From assembly GCA_900546665.1 (NCBI GenBank), contig URDY01000008.1, positions 71,397 to 135,396 of the forward strand: DNA of 64,000 bases. The letters are read 5' to 3'. Below, one piece after another: positions 9,976 through 19,444 of the stretch. Each line of letters begins with the position of its first letter. Within the stretch, counting starts at the first letter, position 1. Source of the stretch: an uncultured Paraprevotella sp. (lineage in GTDB: Bacteria; Bacteroidota; Bacteroidia; Bacteroidales; Bacteroidaceae). Under the pieces are notes generated by a model. It was not told where the DNA came from and did no database searches. It was given only the letters and a program-made list of their open reading frames with translations. The position numbers were made by a program, and so were the translations under genes.

Positions 9976-11427
9976 TTAAATGCCGAAAATTTCTCTTATC
10001 ACTTCATGGTCATCAAAATGGTGTTTTACACCTTTTATTTCCTGATAATTCTCATGTCCCTTACCGGCTACAAGCACCACATCACCTGATTTGGCCATCT
10101 TGCAGGCTGCACGGATTGCTTCCTTACGATCAGCTATGGCCACAACCTTTCTCATCTGCTCCTTATCCAATCCTGCCAGCATGTCATCAATAATAGCTTG
10201 CGGTTCTTCAAAGCGCGGATTATCACTGGTAATGACCACCCGGTCACTATGATTGACTGCTTCCTGTGCCATAATCGGGCGTTTTCCCTTATCCCGGTTT
10301 CCTCCTGCTCCACAGACAGTAATTATCTCCCCTCTTCCGTTCAATATCTCATTTATTGTCTCCAGCACATTGACCAAGGCATCAGGAGTGTGGGCATAAT
10401 CCACAATTGCCGTCTGACCTTCTTTTGAACGTATGGTCTCAAAACGTCCGTTAACCGGACGCAATGTACTCATTTTTATCAGGATATCCTCCGGCATCTT
10501 GCCCAACATCACTGCAGCTCCATACACAGCCAGAAGGTTAGACACATTAAAACGGCCGATAAAAGGTACACTCACTTCCTTACCATTAATATCTAGGAAC
10601 ATACCTTCAAAGGACTCTTCAAGAACCTTGGCTTTAAAATCCGCCATCGTACGCAATGAATAAGTCCTGACAACAGCTTTTGTATTTTGCACCATGACCA
10701 TTCCATTACGGTCATCTGCATTAGTCAGAGCAAAAGCATCTTTTGGCAAGGCATCAAAAAAAGCCTTTTTGGCATCTCTGTAATTTTCAAATGTCTTATG
10801 ATAATCCAGATGGTCTCTCGTCAGATTGGTAAAGATACCGCCTGCAAACTTCAGCCCGGCAATTCTCTGCTGTGCCACCGCATGTGAACTGACTTCCATA
10901 AAGGCATATTTGCAACCTTCATCAGCCATTCGTCCCAACAAACGGTTAAGCGTAATAGGATCTGGGGTCGTGTGATCTGCCGGAATGGCTTCACCGTCTA
11001 TATAGTTGCACACAGTAGAACACAATCCACATTTATACCCGAACGCACGGAACATCTCATACAACAGTGTAGCAATAGTTGTTTTTCCGTTTGTTCCTGT
11101 CACGCCTATCAGATAAAGTTTTGAAGTAGGATCGCCATAGAACAAAGTAGCCAACCGTCCCACGGCATTCTCAGAGTCCTTGACCTGAATATAGGTCACA
11201 TTTTCTGCCGTCTCACCCGGAATCTCTTCACAAACCACAGCTACAGCACCGTTTTCAACAGCCTTGCCGATATAGGCATGACCATCTGTCTGGGTTCCCT
11301 TTACGGCCACGAACAGGCCTCCAGGCTGAACCTGACGAGAATCTATATTGATGTTAGTAATATCTTTATCCAAGCTTCCTCTGACCTCAACCGGATGAAA
11401 GCCTTTCAACAACTGCTCAAGAATCAT
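9976..11427 (-). CDS. murE: UDP-MurNAc-L-Ala-D-Glu:meso-DAP ligase MurE
   Basis: 483-residue ligase adding the third stem amino acid. Features: [13 protein letters not shown] near the N-terminus, P-loop [12 protein letters not shown] (about 112-123), [11 protein letters not shown], and the C-terminal DNPRFEEP, where the DNPR motif indicates meso-diaminopimelate rather than L-lysine specificity. Starts two bases after the ftsI stop. Confidence 0.97.
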   Translation of the reverse strand: MILEQLLKGFHPVEVRGSLDKDITNINIDSRQVQPGGLFVAVKGTQTDGHAYIGKAVENGAVAVVCEEIPGETAENVTYIQVKDSENAVGRLATLFYGDPTSKLYLIGVTGTNGKTTIATLLYEMFRAFGYKCGLCSTVCNYIDGEAIPADHTTPDPITLNRLLGRMADEGCKYAFMEVSSHAVAQQRIAGLKFAGGIFTNLTRDHLDYHKTFENYRDAKKAFFDALPKDAFALTNADDRNGMVMVQNTKAVVRTYSLRTMADFKAKVLEESFEGMFLDINGKEVSVPFIGRFNVSNLLAVYGAAVMLGKMPEDILIKMSTLRPVNGRFETIRSKEGQTAIVDYAHTPDALVNVLETINEILNGRGEIITVCGAGGNRDKGKRPIMAQEAVNHSDRVVITSDNPRFEEPQAIIDDMLAGLDKEQMRKVVAIADRKEAIRAACKMAKSGDVVLVAGKGHENYQEIKGVKHHFDDHEVIREIFGI

Positions 11428-11429
11428 AA

Positions 11430-13598
11430 TTATTCCCCCCCTTTTTTAAGTTTTATCGATATAGTCTGTCCTTTCACTATCTTGGTTTCAGGTGCCAGAC
11501 TTTGTACGACGACTCGTCCCACTCCTTCTATACGGACCTTAAGTCCGCGGCTTTCAAGAAGATAAACCGCATCCTTGGCTCCCATATTTCTGACATCCGG
11601 TACCTTATTATTTTCTGTTTTTTCAGAGATCAGCACCACCTGGTTGCCATTATTCTGTGCCTTTCCCCATACAGCAGCCTTTTCTGTCTGGTTCCAGTCC
11701 GCACGATAAGGTATAGCCAGTTGCTGAAGCACAGAAGCTCCGGCCACCATATCCCCATCAAGAACCTCCGGCACAAACACAGAAGCCGAATCTGCCGCTT
11801 CGGTAACTTCACGATAAACGCCTTTTGCCATTACTCTTTGAGCGATTTCACTGAACACAGGGCCACAATGTCCTCCTCCCGAAGCCGGAAGACCTGTTTT
11901 CTGAATGGCAACTATACAACTGTATTTAGGCGCATCTGAAGGATAATAGCCACAGAAACTGATAAGATATTTCATGGCTCCACCATGATATCCGCTCTTG
12001 CCCTGAGCAATCTGGGCCGTACCCGTCTTACCTGAAACCTTGAATTTCTTGTTACCGGCCTTACGTCCCAATCCTTTGCTGACAACCATTTCCAATATGT
12101 CCTGAATATCTTTCAGAGTCGATGGTGAACAGATCTGCTCCTTCAATACCTCTACCGGATACTCCCGCAACACCTCTCCATTTTTACAGACCGCACGGAC
12201 GAAACGAGGCTTAACCATCTTGCCGCCATTTGCTATTGCATTATAGAATGTCAGAGTAGCAATAGGCGGAATCTGGGTTTCATAACCGATACTCATCCAT
12301 GCCAAAGCCGTTCTGGACCAGTTGCTGCCATCTGGTTTCGGGCGACGTACGCGCGGTTCTCCACTTCCCACAAAAGGAAGATTCAACGCCATGCCCACTC
12401 CTTCTCGGTAAAGACCATCCACAAACTTCTCCGGACAGTCATGATAATTATCATCAATAATCCGGCTTACGCCCACATTAGATGAATACATCAGCACTTC
12501 CGGAACCGTCAGCTGTCCATAGCCTCCACGACGCCAGTTATGATCTTTCATCACGCGGCCATGCATGGGCCATTGTCCGTTGCCGGTATCCACTACATCA
12601 TCCTTGGTGATCTTTCCATCCTCCAAAGCCACCATAATAGAAGCTGTCTTGAAGGTAGAACCCGGTTCCATCAAATCGGACACCGCATTATTCTTAACCT
12701 CACGGTATTCTCCATCACTGCATTTGGTCATATTGACGATAGCCTTCACATCCCCGGTCTGTACTTCCATCAGGACAACTACACCGACCTCGCCATTAAT
12801 CTCCTTAAGCTGGCGCAACAAAGCCTTTTCAGCCATATCCTGCATGGACACATCTATTGTTGTCTCAATATCACATCCGTCAACCGGCGGTTCATCCACT
12901 ATCGGCAACCACTTGTTACGAACCTTTGAGCGATGTGACTTTCCCGGTTTACCGCGAAGGACAGAATCATACGAAAGCTCCAGACCGTAACGTGCTGAAT
13001 CCTTTCCGGCAAAAACCGCACCGAGCGTACGTGCTGCCAGCGTACCATAAGGTTTCTTACGCTGATTCTGTTCTTCCACATAGAAGCCGCCTTTAAAAGG
13101 ACTTTCCTTCAGCAAAGGCAACTTTTTACACTCCTTATATTGTATATAGGATATCCGGTTACCATAAAGAAGCCAGTTTCTTCTTTTCAGTTTACGTCCT
13201 TTTTTCAATCTGTCCTTAAAGAAAGCCACAGAACGGTCCGGTATGATCCGATGGAGTCCTTCCGCTATCGAATCCAGTTTCTCCGTCAGCATACTGTCGC
13301 GCCAATGCTGCAATTCTTTTGCCACGTCCGGATCCTTGTCATAAGCAATATAATCCATATAGATCTTATACTCCGGCAACGAACTGGCCATAACCTGCCC
13401 GTCGGCAGAAAGAATATTTCCCCGCTTGGCCGGCAACGGTACGTTTTCGCGCACCAGTTTCTGACTGACTTCCGCCCAGTATTCACTTTTAAAAAACATC
13501 AGATAAGCCGCATTACCCAATATATAGAGTCCTCCCAAGGTCAATAGCACGATAACCACAAAATACCGCGGCATGATTCTCTTTCTGTCGAAGTTCAT
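11430..13598 (-). CDS. ftsI: Septal penicillin-binding protein FtsI (PBP3) with PASTA domain
   Basis: Class B PBP, 722 residues; cross-links septal peptidoglycan with FtsW. Order: short cytoplasmic tail, membrane helix (about 13-32), PBP-dimerisation domain, transpeptidase domain with SxxK as STFK in [12 protein letters not shown], SxN as SSN in MYSSNVGVS, and KTG in [11 protein letters not shown]. The last 60 residues ([19 protein letters not shown] onward) form a single PASTA domain, as in SpoVD-like PBPs. Start overlaps the upstream ftsL-like gene by 4 bp (ATGA). Confidence 0.97.
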   Translation of the reverse strand: MNFDRKRIMPRYFVVIVLLTLGGLYILGNAAYLMFFKSEYWAEVSQKLVRENVPLPAKRGNILSADGQVMASSLPEYKIYMDYIAYDKDPDVAKELQHWRDSMLTEKLDSIAEGLHRIIPDRSVAFFKDRLKKGRKLKRRNWLLYGNRISYIQYKECKKLPLLKESPFKGGFYVEEQNQRKKPYGTLAARTLGAVFAGKDSARYGLELSYDSVLRGKPGKSHRSKVRNKWLPIVDEPPVDGCDIETTIDVSMQDMAEKALLRQLKEINGEVGVVVLMEVQTGDVKAIVNMTKCSDGEYREVKNNAVSDLMEPGSTFKTASIMVALEDGKITKDDVVDTGNGQWPMHGRVMKDHNWRRGGYGQLTVPEVLMYSSNVGVSRIIDDNYHDCPEKFVDGLYREGVGMALNLPFVGSGEPRVRRPKPDGSNWSRTALAWMSIGYETQIPPIATLTFYNAIANGGKMVKPRFVRAVCKNGEVLREYPVEVLKEQICSPSTLKDIQDILEMVVSKGLGRKAGNKKFKVSGKTGTAQIAQGKSGYHGGAMKYLISFCGYYPSDAPKYSCIVAIQKTGLPASGGGHCGPVFSEIAQRVMAKGVYREVTEAADSASVFVPEVLDGDMVAGASVLQQLAIPYRADWNQTEKAAVWGKAQNNGNQVVLISEKTENNKVPDVRNMGAKDAVYLLESRGLKVRIEGVGRVVVQSLAPETKIVKGQTISIKLKKGGE

Positions 13599-14113
13599 TC
13601 TTCCTCCTTATTTTGTTTGATGACAAAAGGCGGCTCCTTTGGTGAAGCCAGCAGGCTGTCGGCAGTATGCCGCAAAGACGCCTCCACCTGGCTTTGCCTT
13701 GTTTTGGTCGTCAGCTCGCTCGAACGGGTCAGCGCATAATACCTCAGCTCGGTTAATTCCGTTTTAAGTTTCTCAATTTCAATAATTTCCTGTTGTGACG
13801 AATAACGATTAGTGATATATAATATGGCAAAAAGCACACACATCAATATCAGGCCCATTTGTTTTTTTAGCCATCCGTTCATCAGGATGTCACCTCCGAG
13901 TATCTCACGCAAAGTGAGATTGTTGCGCACTTCTACACCTTCACTCTCCGTAAAAGTCTGGATGGTTACCAACCCCGTTTCCGTTTTTGCATCCGACTGC
14001 GTTTCTGCATTATCCGCAGTCTCTTCCGAGACAGCCTCCGCGCAGGTACTTTCGTCTGCTTCAGGCTGCGCGTTCTGTTGCGCTTTCCGCCTCAAGAACC
14101 ATCTTTTTTTCAT
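13595..14113 (-). CDS. FtsL-like divisome protein
   Basis: 172-residue bitopic protein between rsmH and ftsI, the position of ftsL. It has an acidic, Ala/Glu-rich cytoplasmic N-terminus (about 1-85), one membrane helix (GLILMCVLFAILYIT, about 88-103) and a short coiled-coil periplasmic segment (IEIEKLKTELTELRYYAL). This matches the FtsL_2 type of Bacteroidota. The cytoplasmic part is much longer than in E. coli FtsL. Function is inferred from position and topology, not from strong sequence signature. Confidence 0.85.
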   Translation of the reverse strand: MKKRWFLRRKAQQNAQPEADESTCAEAVSEETADNAETQSDAKTETGLVTIQTFTESEGVEVRNNLTLREILGGDILMNGWLKKQMGLILMCVLFAILYITNRYSSQQEIIEIEKLKTELTELRYYALTRSSELTTKTRQSQVEASLRHTADSLLASPKEPPFVIKQNKEEE

Positions 14114-14127
14114 ATCTTACTGATTGA

Positions 14128-15051
14128 TTATTTTTTAGCTATTTTTTCCGCAATTCTTAGTTTGGCGCTCCGGCTTCGTGGATTCTCCTGCTGCTCTTTT
14201 TCGTCTGCCACAATGACCTTATTGTTAACAGCCCGGAAAGGACAGTTTATTCTGCCAAAGAAATCCTGCTCCACTTTACCTTCCACATTTCCGGTTTTTA
14301 TGATATTCTTGACCATACGGTCTTCCAGAGAGTGATAAGTCAACACCGACAGACGCCCGCCTGGAGCCAATATTTCCGAAGCCGCCATCAGCATTTCCTT
14401 CAACGCATCCATTTCCTGATTCACTTCAATACGCAAGGCCTGAAATGCCTTGGCCAGTTCCTTCTTTTCACGGTCACGGGGAAACACCGGTTTTACAACT
14501 TCCAAAAACTCTTCAACTGTTTCCAGACGTCCTCGTGCACGGGCTTTTACCAACAAGGAAGCCAACTTGCGGCTTTGTTTCAGTTCACCATACAGATAAA
14601 ACAGGCTGGCCAGTTGTTCTTCGGAATAATCATTGACAATATCAGCTGCTGTTCTGGAAGCCCGTTTATTCATTCTCATATCCAGAGCACCTTCAAACCG
14701 GAAAGAAAAGCCACGGCTACGGTCATCAAAATGATGACTGGAAACACCCAGATCAGCCAGAATACCGTCTACCTGAGGTATATCATAATATCGCATCCAG
14801 TTCTTCAGATAGCGAAAATTGCTCCTGACAAAAGTCAATCTTTCGTCATCCGGCACATTCCGTTCCGCATCAGCATCCTGATCAAAGCTGAAAAGCCGGC
14901 CTGAAGGTGACAGACGCCTCAGGATTTCCCGACTGTGTCCACCTCCTCCAAATGTCACGTCTATATAAACGCCTTCAGGATTGATATTCAGACCATCCAC
15001 CGTCTCTTTTAACAATACCGGCACATGATAAACATTTTCTTCAGCTGTCAT
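14128..15051 (-). CDS. rsmH: 16S rRNA (cytosine1402-N4)-methyltransferase RsmH (MraW)
   Basis: SAM-dependent methyltransferase of 307 residues modifying 16S rRNA C1402. Motifs: HVPVLLKE at the start, VDVTFGGGGHS-type SAM loop (read here as IDVTFGGGGHSREIL), DGILADLGVSSHHFDD, and C-terminal LTYHSLEDRMVK. The start is the ATG at 15051, preceded by a purine-rich GAGAGAGAA; an alternative TTG at 15081 lies inside the -7 promoter box and is rejected. First gene of the dcw cluster here; mraZ, its frequent upstream partner, is absent from this place. Confidence 0.96.
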   Translation of the reverse strand: MTAEENVYHVPVLLKETVDGLNINPEGVYIDVTFGGGGHSREILRRLSPSGRLFSFDQDADAERNVPDDERLTFVRSNFRYLKNWMRYYDIPQVDGILADLGVSSHHFDDRSRGFSFRFEGALDMRMNKRASRTAADIVNDYSEEQLASLFYLYGELKQSRKLASLLVKARARGRLETVEEFLEVVKPVFPRDREKKELAKAFQALRIEVNQEMDALKEMLMAASEILAPGGRLSVLTYHSLEDRMVKNIIKTGNVEGKVEQDFFGRINCPFRAVNNKVIVADEKEQQENPRSRSAKLRIAEKIAKK

Positions 15052-15078
15052 TTCTCTCTCTTTAACGATTTTTGGCTT

Positions 15079-15086
15079 CAAAGATA
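15079..15086 (-). promoter_or_regulatory. Promoter -7 box of the dcw cluster
   Basis: TATCTTTG on the minus strand fits TAnnTTTG and lies 27 bp before the rsmH ATG, in the divergent region between rsmH and the cyclophilin gene. There is no exact TTTG 19-21 bp upstream. Confidence 0.55.
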
Positions 15087-15257
15087 CGAAATTCCGTACA
15101 CTCTACACCTTATTATATAAAAAATATTTTTTCGGCTTCTTTTACCCGTCATACGGGCATTAAAATCCCTGTTAATATAGAGGAACTTATTCATTCAAAT
15201 TATCACTCAATTTTATTAAAAAGAATTAAATTATCTTTATATTACCACCATTCATAC

Positions 15258-15265
15258 TAATTTTG
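15258..15265 (+). promoter_or_regulatory. Promoter -7 box of the cyclophilin gene
   Basis: TAATTTTG fits TAnnTTTG and sits 32 bp before the ATG at 15298. The -33 element is not clear. Confidence 0.5.
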
Positions 15266-15297
15266 TAAATTGTCAATACCTAAAAGAACACTGAAAC

Positions 15298-16026
15298 ATG
15301 AAAAGAATCTTTTTTGTATTTCTGCTGATCATGACATTACCTGCCATATCTGTTCTTTCCGCGAAAGAAAAAAGATCAATTGTCCGACTGGAAACTTCCA
15401 TGGGTGTCATACGCATTGCATTGAGTGATGACACGCCTGTTCACCGGGACAATTTTCTCAGAAACACAGAACTGGGACTTTATAACGGTTCCTCTTTCCA
15501 CAGGGTTATCAAGGACTTTATGATTCAAGGCGGAATTCCCACGGAGGAAGCTGTCAGCCAACTGGCCGACAGTACGAAAAATCCGACCAGATACCTGCTC
15601 CCGCCAGAAATAGCTTTACCCTATCTTTATCATAAACAAGGAGCCGTAGGAATGGCTCGCGAACCAGACGAAAGCAACCCGGATCATCTGAGCGACGGTG
15701 CTCAATTCTATATCGTCTGGGGAAAGACCTATTCTTCATCTGAACTTAAAAAGCTCCCTGCCGATTTCACACTCGACATGTCACTCGACTATCGTACCAA
15801 GGGCGGCGCACCCCAACTTGACGGCAGCTATACAGTTTTTGGCGAAGTCATCGAAGGCCTGGACGTAGTCGGTCAAATTCAGGAGCAGACTACAAATGCC
15901 GATAATGACCGTCCCATTAAGGACATCCTCATTCTTAAGGCTACGGTTGAACAGAAATCAGAGGATGCAACCAATACTACAAAAAGAAAATCTGCCCGAC
16001 GTACAAACCGTCACCTTATTTACTAA
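15298..16026 (+). CDS. Secreted cyclophilin-type peptidyl-prolyl isomerase
   Basis: 242-residue protein with a signal peptide (about residues 1-22, ending VLSA) and a cyclophilin fold: RLETSMGVIRIALSDDTPVHRDNF, then SSFHRVIKDFMIQGG, which contains the catalytic FHRVI arginine. The core continues with GAVGMAR, AQFYIVWG and YTVFGEVIEGLDVV. The C-terminus ends with a short basic tail rich in Arg/Lys. It probably assists protein folding in the periplasm. Divergent from rsmH and not obviously part of the following surface-protein operon. Confidence 0.93.
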   Translation: MKRIFFVFLLIMTLPAISVLSAKEKRSIVRLETSMGVIRIALSDDTPVHRDNFLRNTELGLYNGSSFHRVIKDFMIQGGIPTEEAVSQLADSTKNPTRYLLPPEIALPYLYHKQGAVGMAREPDESNPDHLSDGAQFYIVWGKTYSSSELKKLPADFTLDMSLDYRTKGGAPQLDGSYTVFGEVIEGLDVVGQIQEQTTNADNDRPIKDILILKATVEQKSEDATNTTKRKSARRTNRHLIY

Positions 16027-16101
16027 AACCAAATACAAAAAGAATCATTCATCCCCAATTAGCTATTTTTGTGTCCTTATCGCCCTATTTAATATACGGT
16101 A

Positions 16102-16155
16102 TACCGCATTTTATACCGGAATATCATGATATTCAAGGTTTTTTTATTAACTTTG
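16102..16155 (+). promoter_or_regulatory. Activator-type promoter with TACCG direct repeat, site 1
   Basis: Two TACCG half-sites start at 16102 and 16114 (12-bp period, spacer ATTTTA-like), 34 bp before a -7 box TAACTTTG at 16148-16155. No TTTG exists at -33. The same arrangement occurs before the gene at 19445. I read it as a binding site for an activator contacting a promoter with a weak -33; the regulator is unidentified, but a membrane AraC-type protein lies in the locus. Confidence 0.6.
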
Positions 16156-16179
16156 CAGCTGTTTTGATACAAGCTATTT

Positions 16180-17316
16180 ATGAGAAAAGTTCTATTTGCG
16201 CTACTTATCTTTTCCGCCGTATTCGTTTCGTGTATACGAGATGAAGCGCCTAATGCTGAGTGTGATATAGAAAATGCCACTGTCAGCACTCGCTGGCGTG
16301 ACATGTTATTTTACAATCAATCGGACACGTCTAAAAGTATTATTTCCGCAGACAGTACAATCGTATTTTATATCAAAACTGGGGCTGATGCTTATCTGAA
16401 AGACCTTGCCGTTTATTTCAAACTGACAGCAGGAGCGACAATCAAACCAGCCAACGGATCTACACAAGACTTCAGTCAGGGGCCTGTACGTTATAGAGTC
16501 ACCTCGGAAGATGGCATGTGGCATCGGGATTATCTGGTAGAATTCAAACCGATACAACCAATTACTACTGACATCAAATTTGAAGACTTCGAACTGGATG
16601 CCAGTCAGAAATATTATACCTGGTTCGAAAGAAATGAATATAACGATAAGCTGACAATATGGGCTACCGGCAATCCAGGTTATAAACTCAGTAAGTCATC
16701 AGCCAAATGGTACCAATATCCTACCGTTCCATGTGATTCACCCAGCGTCAGTGGACATGCAGTCAAACTGACCACACAGGACACCCGTCCTTTCGGCAAT
16801 CTGGTCAATATGCGTATCGCTGCTGGCAACCTGTTTATCGGTACATTCGATGTCAGCAATGCGCTGACTGATGCTATGGCTGCCACACGTTTTGGCTTGC
16901 CTTTTAACAAAAAACCAATCGTATTCGAAGGTTATTACCAATACCAGCCCGGACCTGAATTTTGGGATCGTGCCGGCAATCCCATTGAAGGTAAAATAGA
17001 TAATCCGGACCTATATGCCGTGCTCTACCGCAATACGGACGAAAACGGCAACAGCTTTACTTTGAGAGGAGACAACGTACTGACCCATCCTAACATTGTA
17101 GCACTGGCCCGCCTACAGAATCCAGTACACGGTCAAACCTGGCAAAAATTCAGTATTCCATTCGAATACACCGAAAAAATAGACAAAACAATGCTTAAGA
17201 ACTACCAATATAATCTGAGCGTAGTCTTTACCTCCAGTATCGAAGGAGCGGAATTCCGTGGAGCCATAGGCAGCACACTCTATGTAGACGAAGTCAAAAT
17301 CATTTGCGAAGAATAA
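16180..17316 (+). CDS. PCMD-domain surface lipoprotein
   Basis: 378 residues. Lipoprotein signal peptide with the Cys at position 18 (FVSC). After a short Ig-like region (about 35-120), the rest matches the putative carbohydrate metabolism domain (PCMD) of Bacteroidetes surface lipoproteins: FEDFELDASQKYYTWFE, ATGNPGY, VPCDSPSVSGHAVKL, then a jelly-roll-like stretch ending ALYVDEV-like (STLYVDEVKIICEE). Family function is not established; carbohydrate binding is suggested by fold only. First gene of a block with the barrel protein 2 bp downstream and the two-repeat calycin protein. Confidence 0.8.
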   Translation: MRKVLFALLIFSAVFVSCIRDEAPNAECDIENATVSTRWRDMLFYNQSDTSKSIISADSTIVFYIKTGADAYLKDLAVYFKLTAGATIKPANGSTQDFSQGPVRYRVTSEDGMWHRDYLVEFKPIQPITTDIKFEDFELDASQKYYTWFERNEYNDKLTIWATGNPGYKLSKSSAKWYQYPTVPCDSPSVSGHAVKLTTQDTRPFGNLVNMRIAAGNLFIGTFDVSNALTDAMAATRFGLPFNKKPIVFEGYYQYQPGPEFWDRAGNPIEGKIDNPDLYAVLYRNTDENGNSFTLRGDNVLTHPNIVALARLQNPVHGQTWQKFSIPFEYTEKIDKTMLKNYQYNLSVVFTSSIEGAEFRGAIGSTLYVDEVKIICEE

Positions 17317-17318
17317 TC

Positions 17319-18122
17319 ATGATCAAAATCATCAAATATCTGTTGGTTGTCTGTGTATTAAGCCTGACTGATAACCTTTACGCTTTTAATAACGAGGAGC
17401 AACAAGAGAAAGAAGCACAATTTGCCCATTGGGGACCGGCAGAAAACCATCATGGCATGGGGTGTCTGTTCCGTTTGGGTTTTGCACTTGGCGGCACGTC
17501 TCCATTGCCCATTCCACAGGAAATCCGCAGTATTAACAAATTCCGTCCCGAAGGCGGACTGAGTATCGGTGTAGACGGTTTCAAACTGTTCAACCGCCAA
17601 TGGGGTATAATGACCGGTCTACGATTCTTTATAGAAGGCATGTACACCGAAGCCAACGTAAAGAACTATAAAATGAGTATCGCCATGGACAATGAAGTCC
17701 TGAAAGGCCATTTCACCGGTACGGACGTAACCGAAACCAAAATGACAGGACTGACCATCCCGTTTCTGGCAATCTATCGTGTCAGCCCGAGATGGACATT
17801 CAACCTTGGTCCATACATCAGTTATCATACCAGTCATTCTTTCAAAGGCTCAGTCTATAACGGCTATCTGAGAGAAAATGATCCGACCGGACAGAAAATC
17901 AACATCTCATCAGACAATCCGGCGACTTATGATTTCAGCGAGGACATGCGCAACTTCTTTTGGGGGTTGGAATTCGGTTTCGACTGTCGCGTACGCAATC
18001 ACCTCAATGTATTTGGTATGGTTGACTGGGGATTAAATGGTGCTTTCCAGAGTGATTTCAACACCATTGCATTCACCATGTATCCCATTTATGCCACTTT
18101 TGGCCTGGCCTACTATTATTAA
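17319..18122 (+). CDS. Outer-membrane beta-barrel protein
   Basis: 267 residues from the ATG at 17319 (a TTG at 17304 inside the previous gene is less likely). Signal peptide of about 22 residues, then alternating hydrophobic/aromatic strands, with the protein ending in aromatic residues (GLAYYY), as expected for an outer-membrane porin-like barrel of about 8 strands. It starts 2 bp after the PCMD lipoprotein, so the two are likely translated from one mRNA and may act together at the outer membrane. Ligand unknown. Confidence 0.75.
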   Translation: MIKIIKYLLVVCVLSLTDNLYAFNNEEQQEKEAQFAHWGPAENHHGMGCLFRLGFALGGTSPLPIPQEIRSINKFRPEGGLSIGVDGFKLFNRQWGIMTGLRFFIEGMYTEANVKNYKMSIAMDNEVLKGHFTGTDVTETKMTGLTIPFLAIYRVSPRWTFNLGPYISYHTSHSFKGSVYNGYLRENDPTGQKINISSDNPATYDFSEDMRNFFWGLEFGFDCRVRNHLNVFGMVDWGLNGAFQSDFNTIAFTMYPIYATFGLAYYY

Positions 18123-18158
18123 GAACAAGAAGACATATAACAAATACATATTAAATCT

Positions 18159-19202
18159 ATGAAGAAAATTTTACTTTCAGTTGTATTCTGCGCCCTTTCA
18201 GTTTTGGGCTTTGCAGAAAACAAGACTTACACTGACGATCTGGTAGTGACGATCAACGAAGAAAGCACACCGGCTCAAAAGGCTGACATTCAGGTAGAAT
18301 TCCTGGAAAACAACAAATGTAATCTTTCTCTGAAGAATTTCTGTCTTGAACTAGGTGGTGAAGTAGCCCCTGTCGGCAACATCGAATTGAATGATATCGA
18401 CCTCGTGGACAATGATGGATATCAAACTTTTGAAGTGAATAGAACCATTACCATTACCCCGGGAGACCTACCTGGAGCTGATATGTGGTTGGGCACCATG
18501 CTGGGAGAAGTACCCATCGTCATGACTGGAAAAATCAATGATGACAAACTGTATTGCTTAATAGACATTGATATGACTGCTACCCTTAAACAAATCATTA
18601 AAGTTACTTTCGGTAGCGATTTTAACAATAGTTCAAATATTAAAACTTACACAGACGATTTGGTAGTGACGATCAACGATCAAAGCACACCGGCTCAGAA
18701 AGCTGATATTCAGGTAGAATTCCTGGAAAATAACAAATGTAATCTTTCACTAAAGAATTTCTGTCTTGAAGTAGATGGTGAGGTCGCTCCTGTTGGCAAT
18801 ATCGAATTGAACGATATCGACCTTGTTGATAACAATGGATATCAAAGTTTTAACGTCAACCAGACTATTACCATCACCCCAGGAGATCTGCCTGGAGTTG
18901 ATATGTGGTTAGGCTCTATACTGGGAGAAGTTCCTATCGTTATGACTGGAAAAATCAATGATGATAAATTATATTGTTTAATCGACATTGATATGACTGC
19001 TACCCTTAAACAGATCATTAAAGTTACTTTCGGTAGTGACATCACAACTTCTATCAATCATATTTCAGCTAAAAATGGCAAGGTCAATGTCTATAATATT
19101 AACGGTGTCTGTGTAGCTAAAAACATTAATGCTGCCCATGCACTTGATAATCTGAAAAAAGGCATTTACATTGTCAACGGACTAAAAGTCATCAAGAAAT
19201 AA
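18159..19202 (+). CDS. Secreted protein with two tandem calycin-like domains
   Basis: 347 residues: signal peptide (about 1-19), two calycin-like beta-barrel domains (about 22-160 and 162-300), and a C-terminal tail ending KKGIYIVNGLKVIKK that resembles the sorting-tail remnant common in Bacteroidales secreted proteins. The two domains differ at only about a dozen of 134 positions, so the duplication is recent or kept uniform by gene conversion. Calycin-like domains usually hold small ligands in a barrel; no ligand can be named. It is 36 bp after the barrel gene, likely the same operon. Confidence 0.8.
   Translation: MKKILLSVVFCALSVLGFAENKTYTDDLVVTINEESTPAQKADIQVEFLENNKCNLSLKNFCLELGGEVAPVGNIELNDIDLVDNDGYQTFEVNRTITITPGDLPGADMWLGTMLGEVPIVMTGKINDDKLYCLIDIDMTATLKQIIKVTFGSDFNNSSNIKTYTDDLVVTINDQSTPAQKADIQVEFLENNKCNLSLKNFCLEVDGEVAPVGNIELNDIDLVDNNGYQSFNVNQTITITPGDLPGVDMWLGSILGEVPIVMTGKINDDKLYCLIDIDMTATLKQIIKVTFGSDITTSINHISAKNGKVNVYNINGVCVAKNINAAHALDNLKKGIYIVNGLKVIKK
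18222..19061 (+). repeat. Tandem duplication of a 420-bp calycin domain unit
   Basis: Unit 1 begins at 18222 and unit 2 at 18642, a period of 420 bp (140 codons). Most differences are single-base and many are synonymous; long blocks are identical, for example around 18293 and 18713. Confidence 0.9.
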
Positions 19203-19226
19203 AAAATCATAAAACAAGACTTATTG

Positions 19227-19261
19227 CGGCAAGCTTAATCTTTTAATGGTTATGCTTGCCG
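19227..19261 (+). terminator. Possible terminator after the calycin gene
   Basis: Inverted repeat CGGCAAGC / GCTTGCCG with a 19-nt loop, followed by an AT-rich but not pure T stretch. It separates the operon from the regulated promoter of the next gene. Confidence 0.45.
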
Positions 19262-19343
19262 TACATTTATTTAATAATATAAGTTCAAGGTTATGCCCTC
19301 TTTATATTGATTTATAGATCAAAAATAATAGAAACAACCGTTT

Positions 19344-19398
19344 TACCGTATTTTATACCGAAATAAACGATATTATTATAGAGATTCAAATAACTTTG
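19344..19398 (+). promoter_or_regulatory. Activator-type promoter with TACCG direct repeat, site 2
   Basis: TACCG half-sites at 19344 and 19356 (12-bp period), 35 bp before the -7 box TAACTTTG at 19391-19398; GATATT follows the second half-site by 13 bp, as at site 1 (14 bp). No TTTG at -33. The match in motif, spacing and missing -33 to the site before 16180 argues for co-regulation. Confidence 0.6.
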
Positions 19399-19444
19399 TG
19401 ACAAAGTTTATAAACGTAAAATTTAAATAATCCAATTGTAGAAA

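Noticed and set aside
15052..15081. Ten-residue N-terminal extension of RsmH from a TTG
   Set aside because: The TTG is part of the TATCTTTG promoter box, so it would not be transcribed in full.
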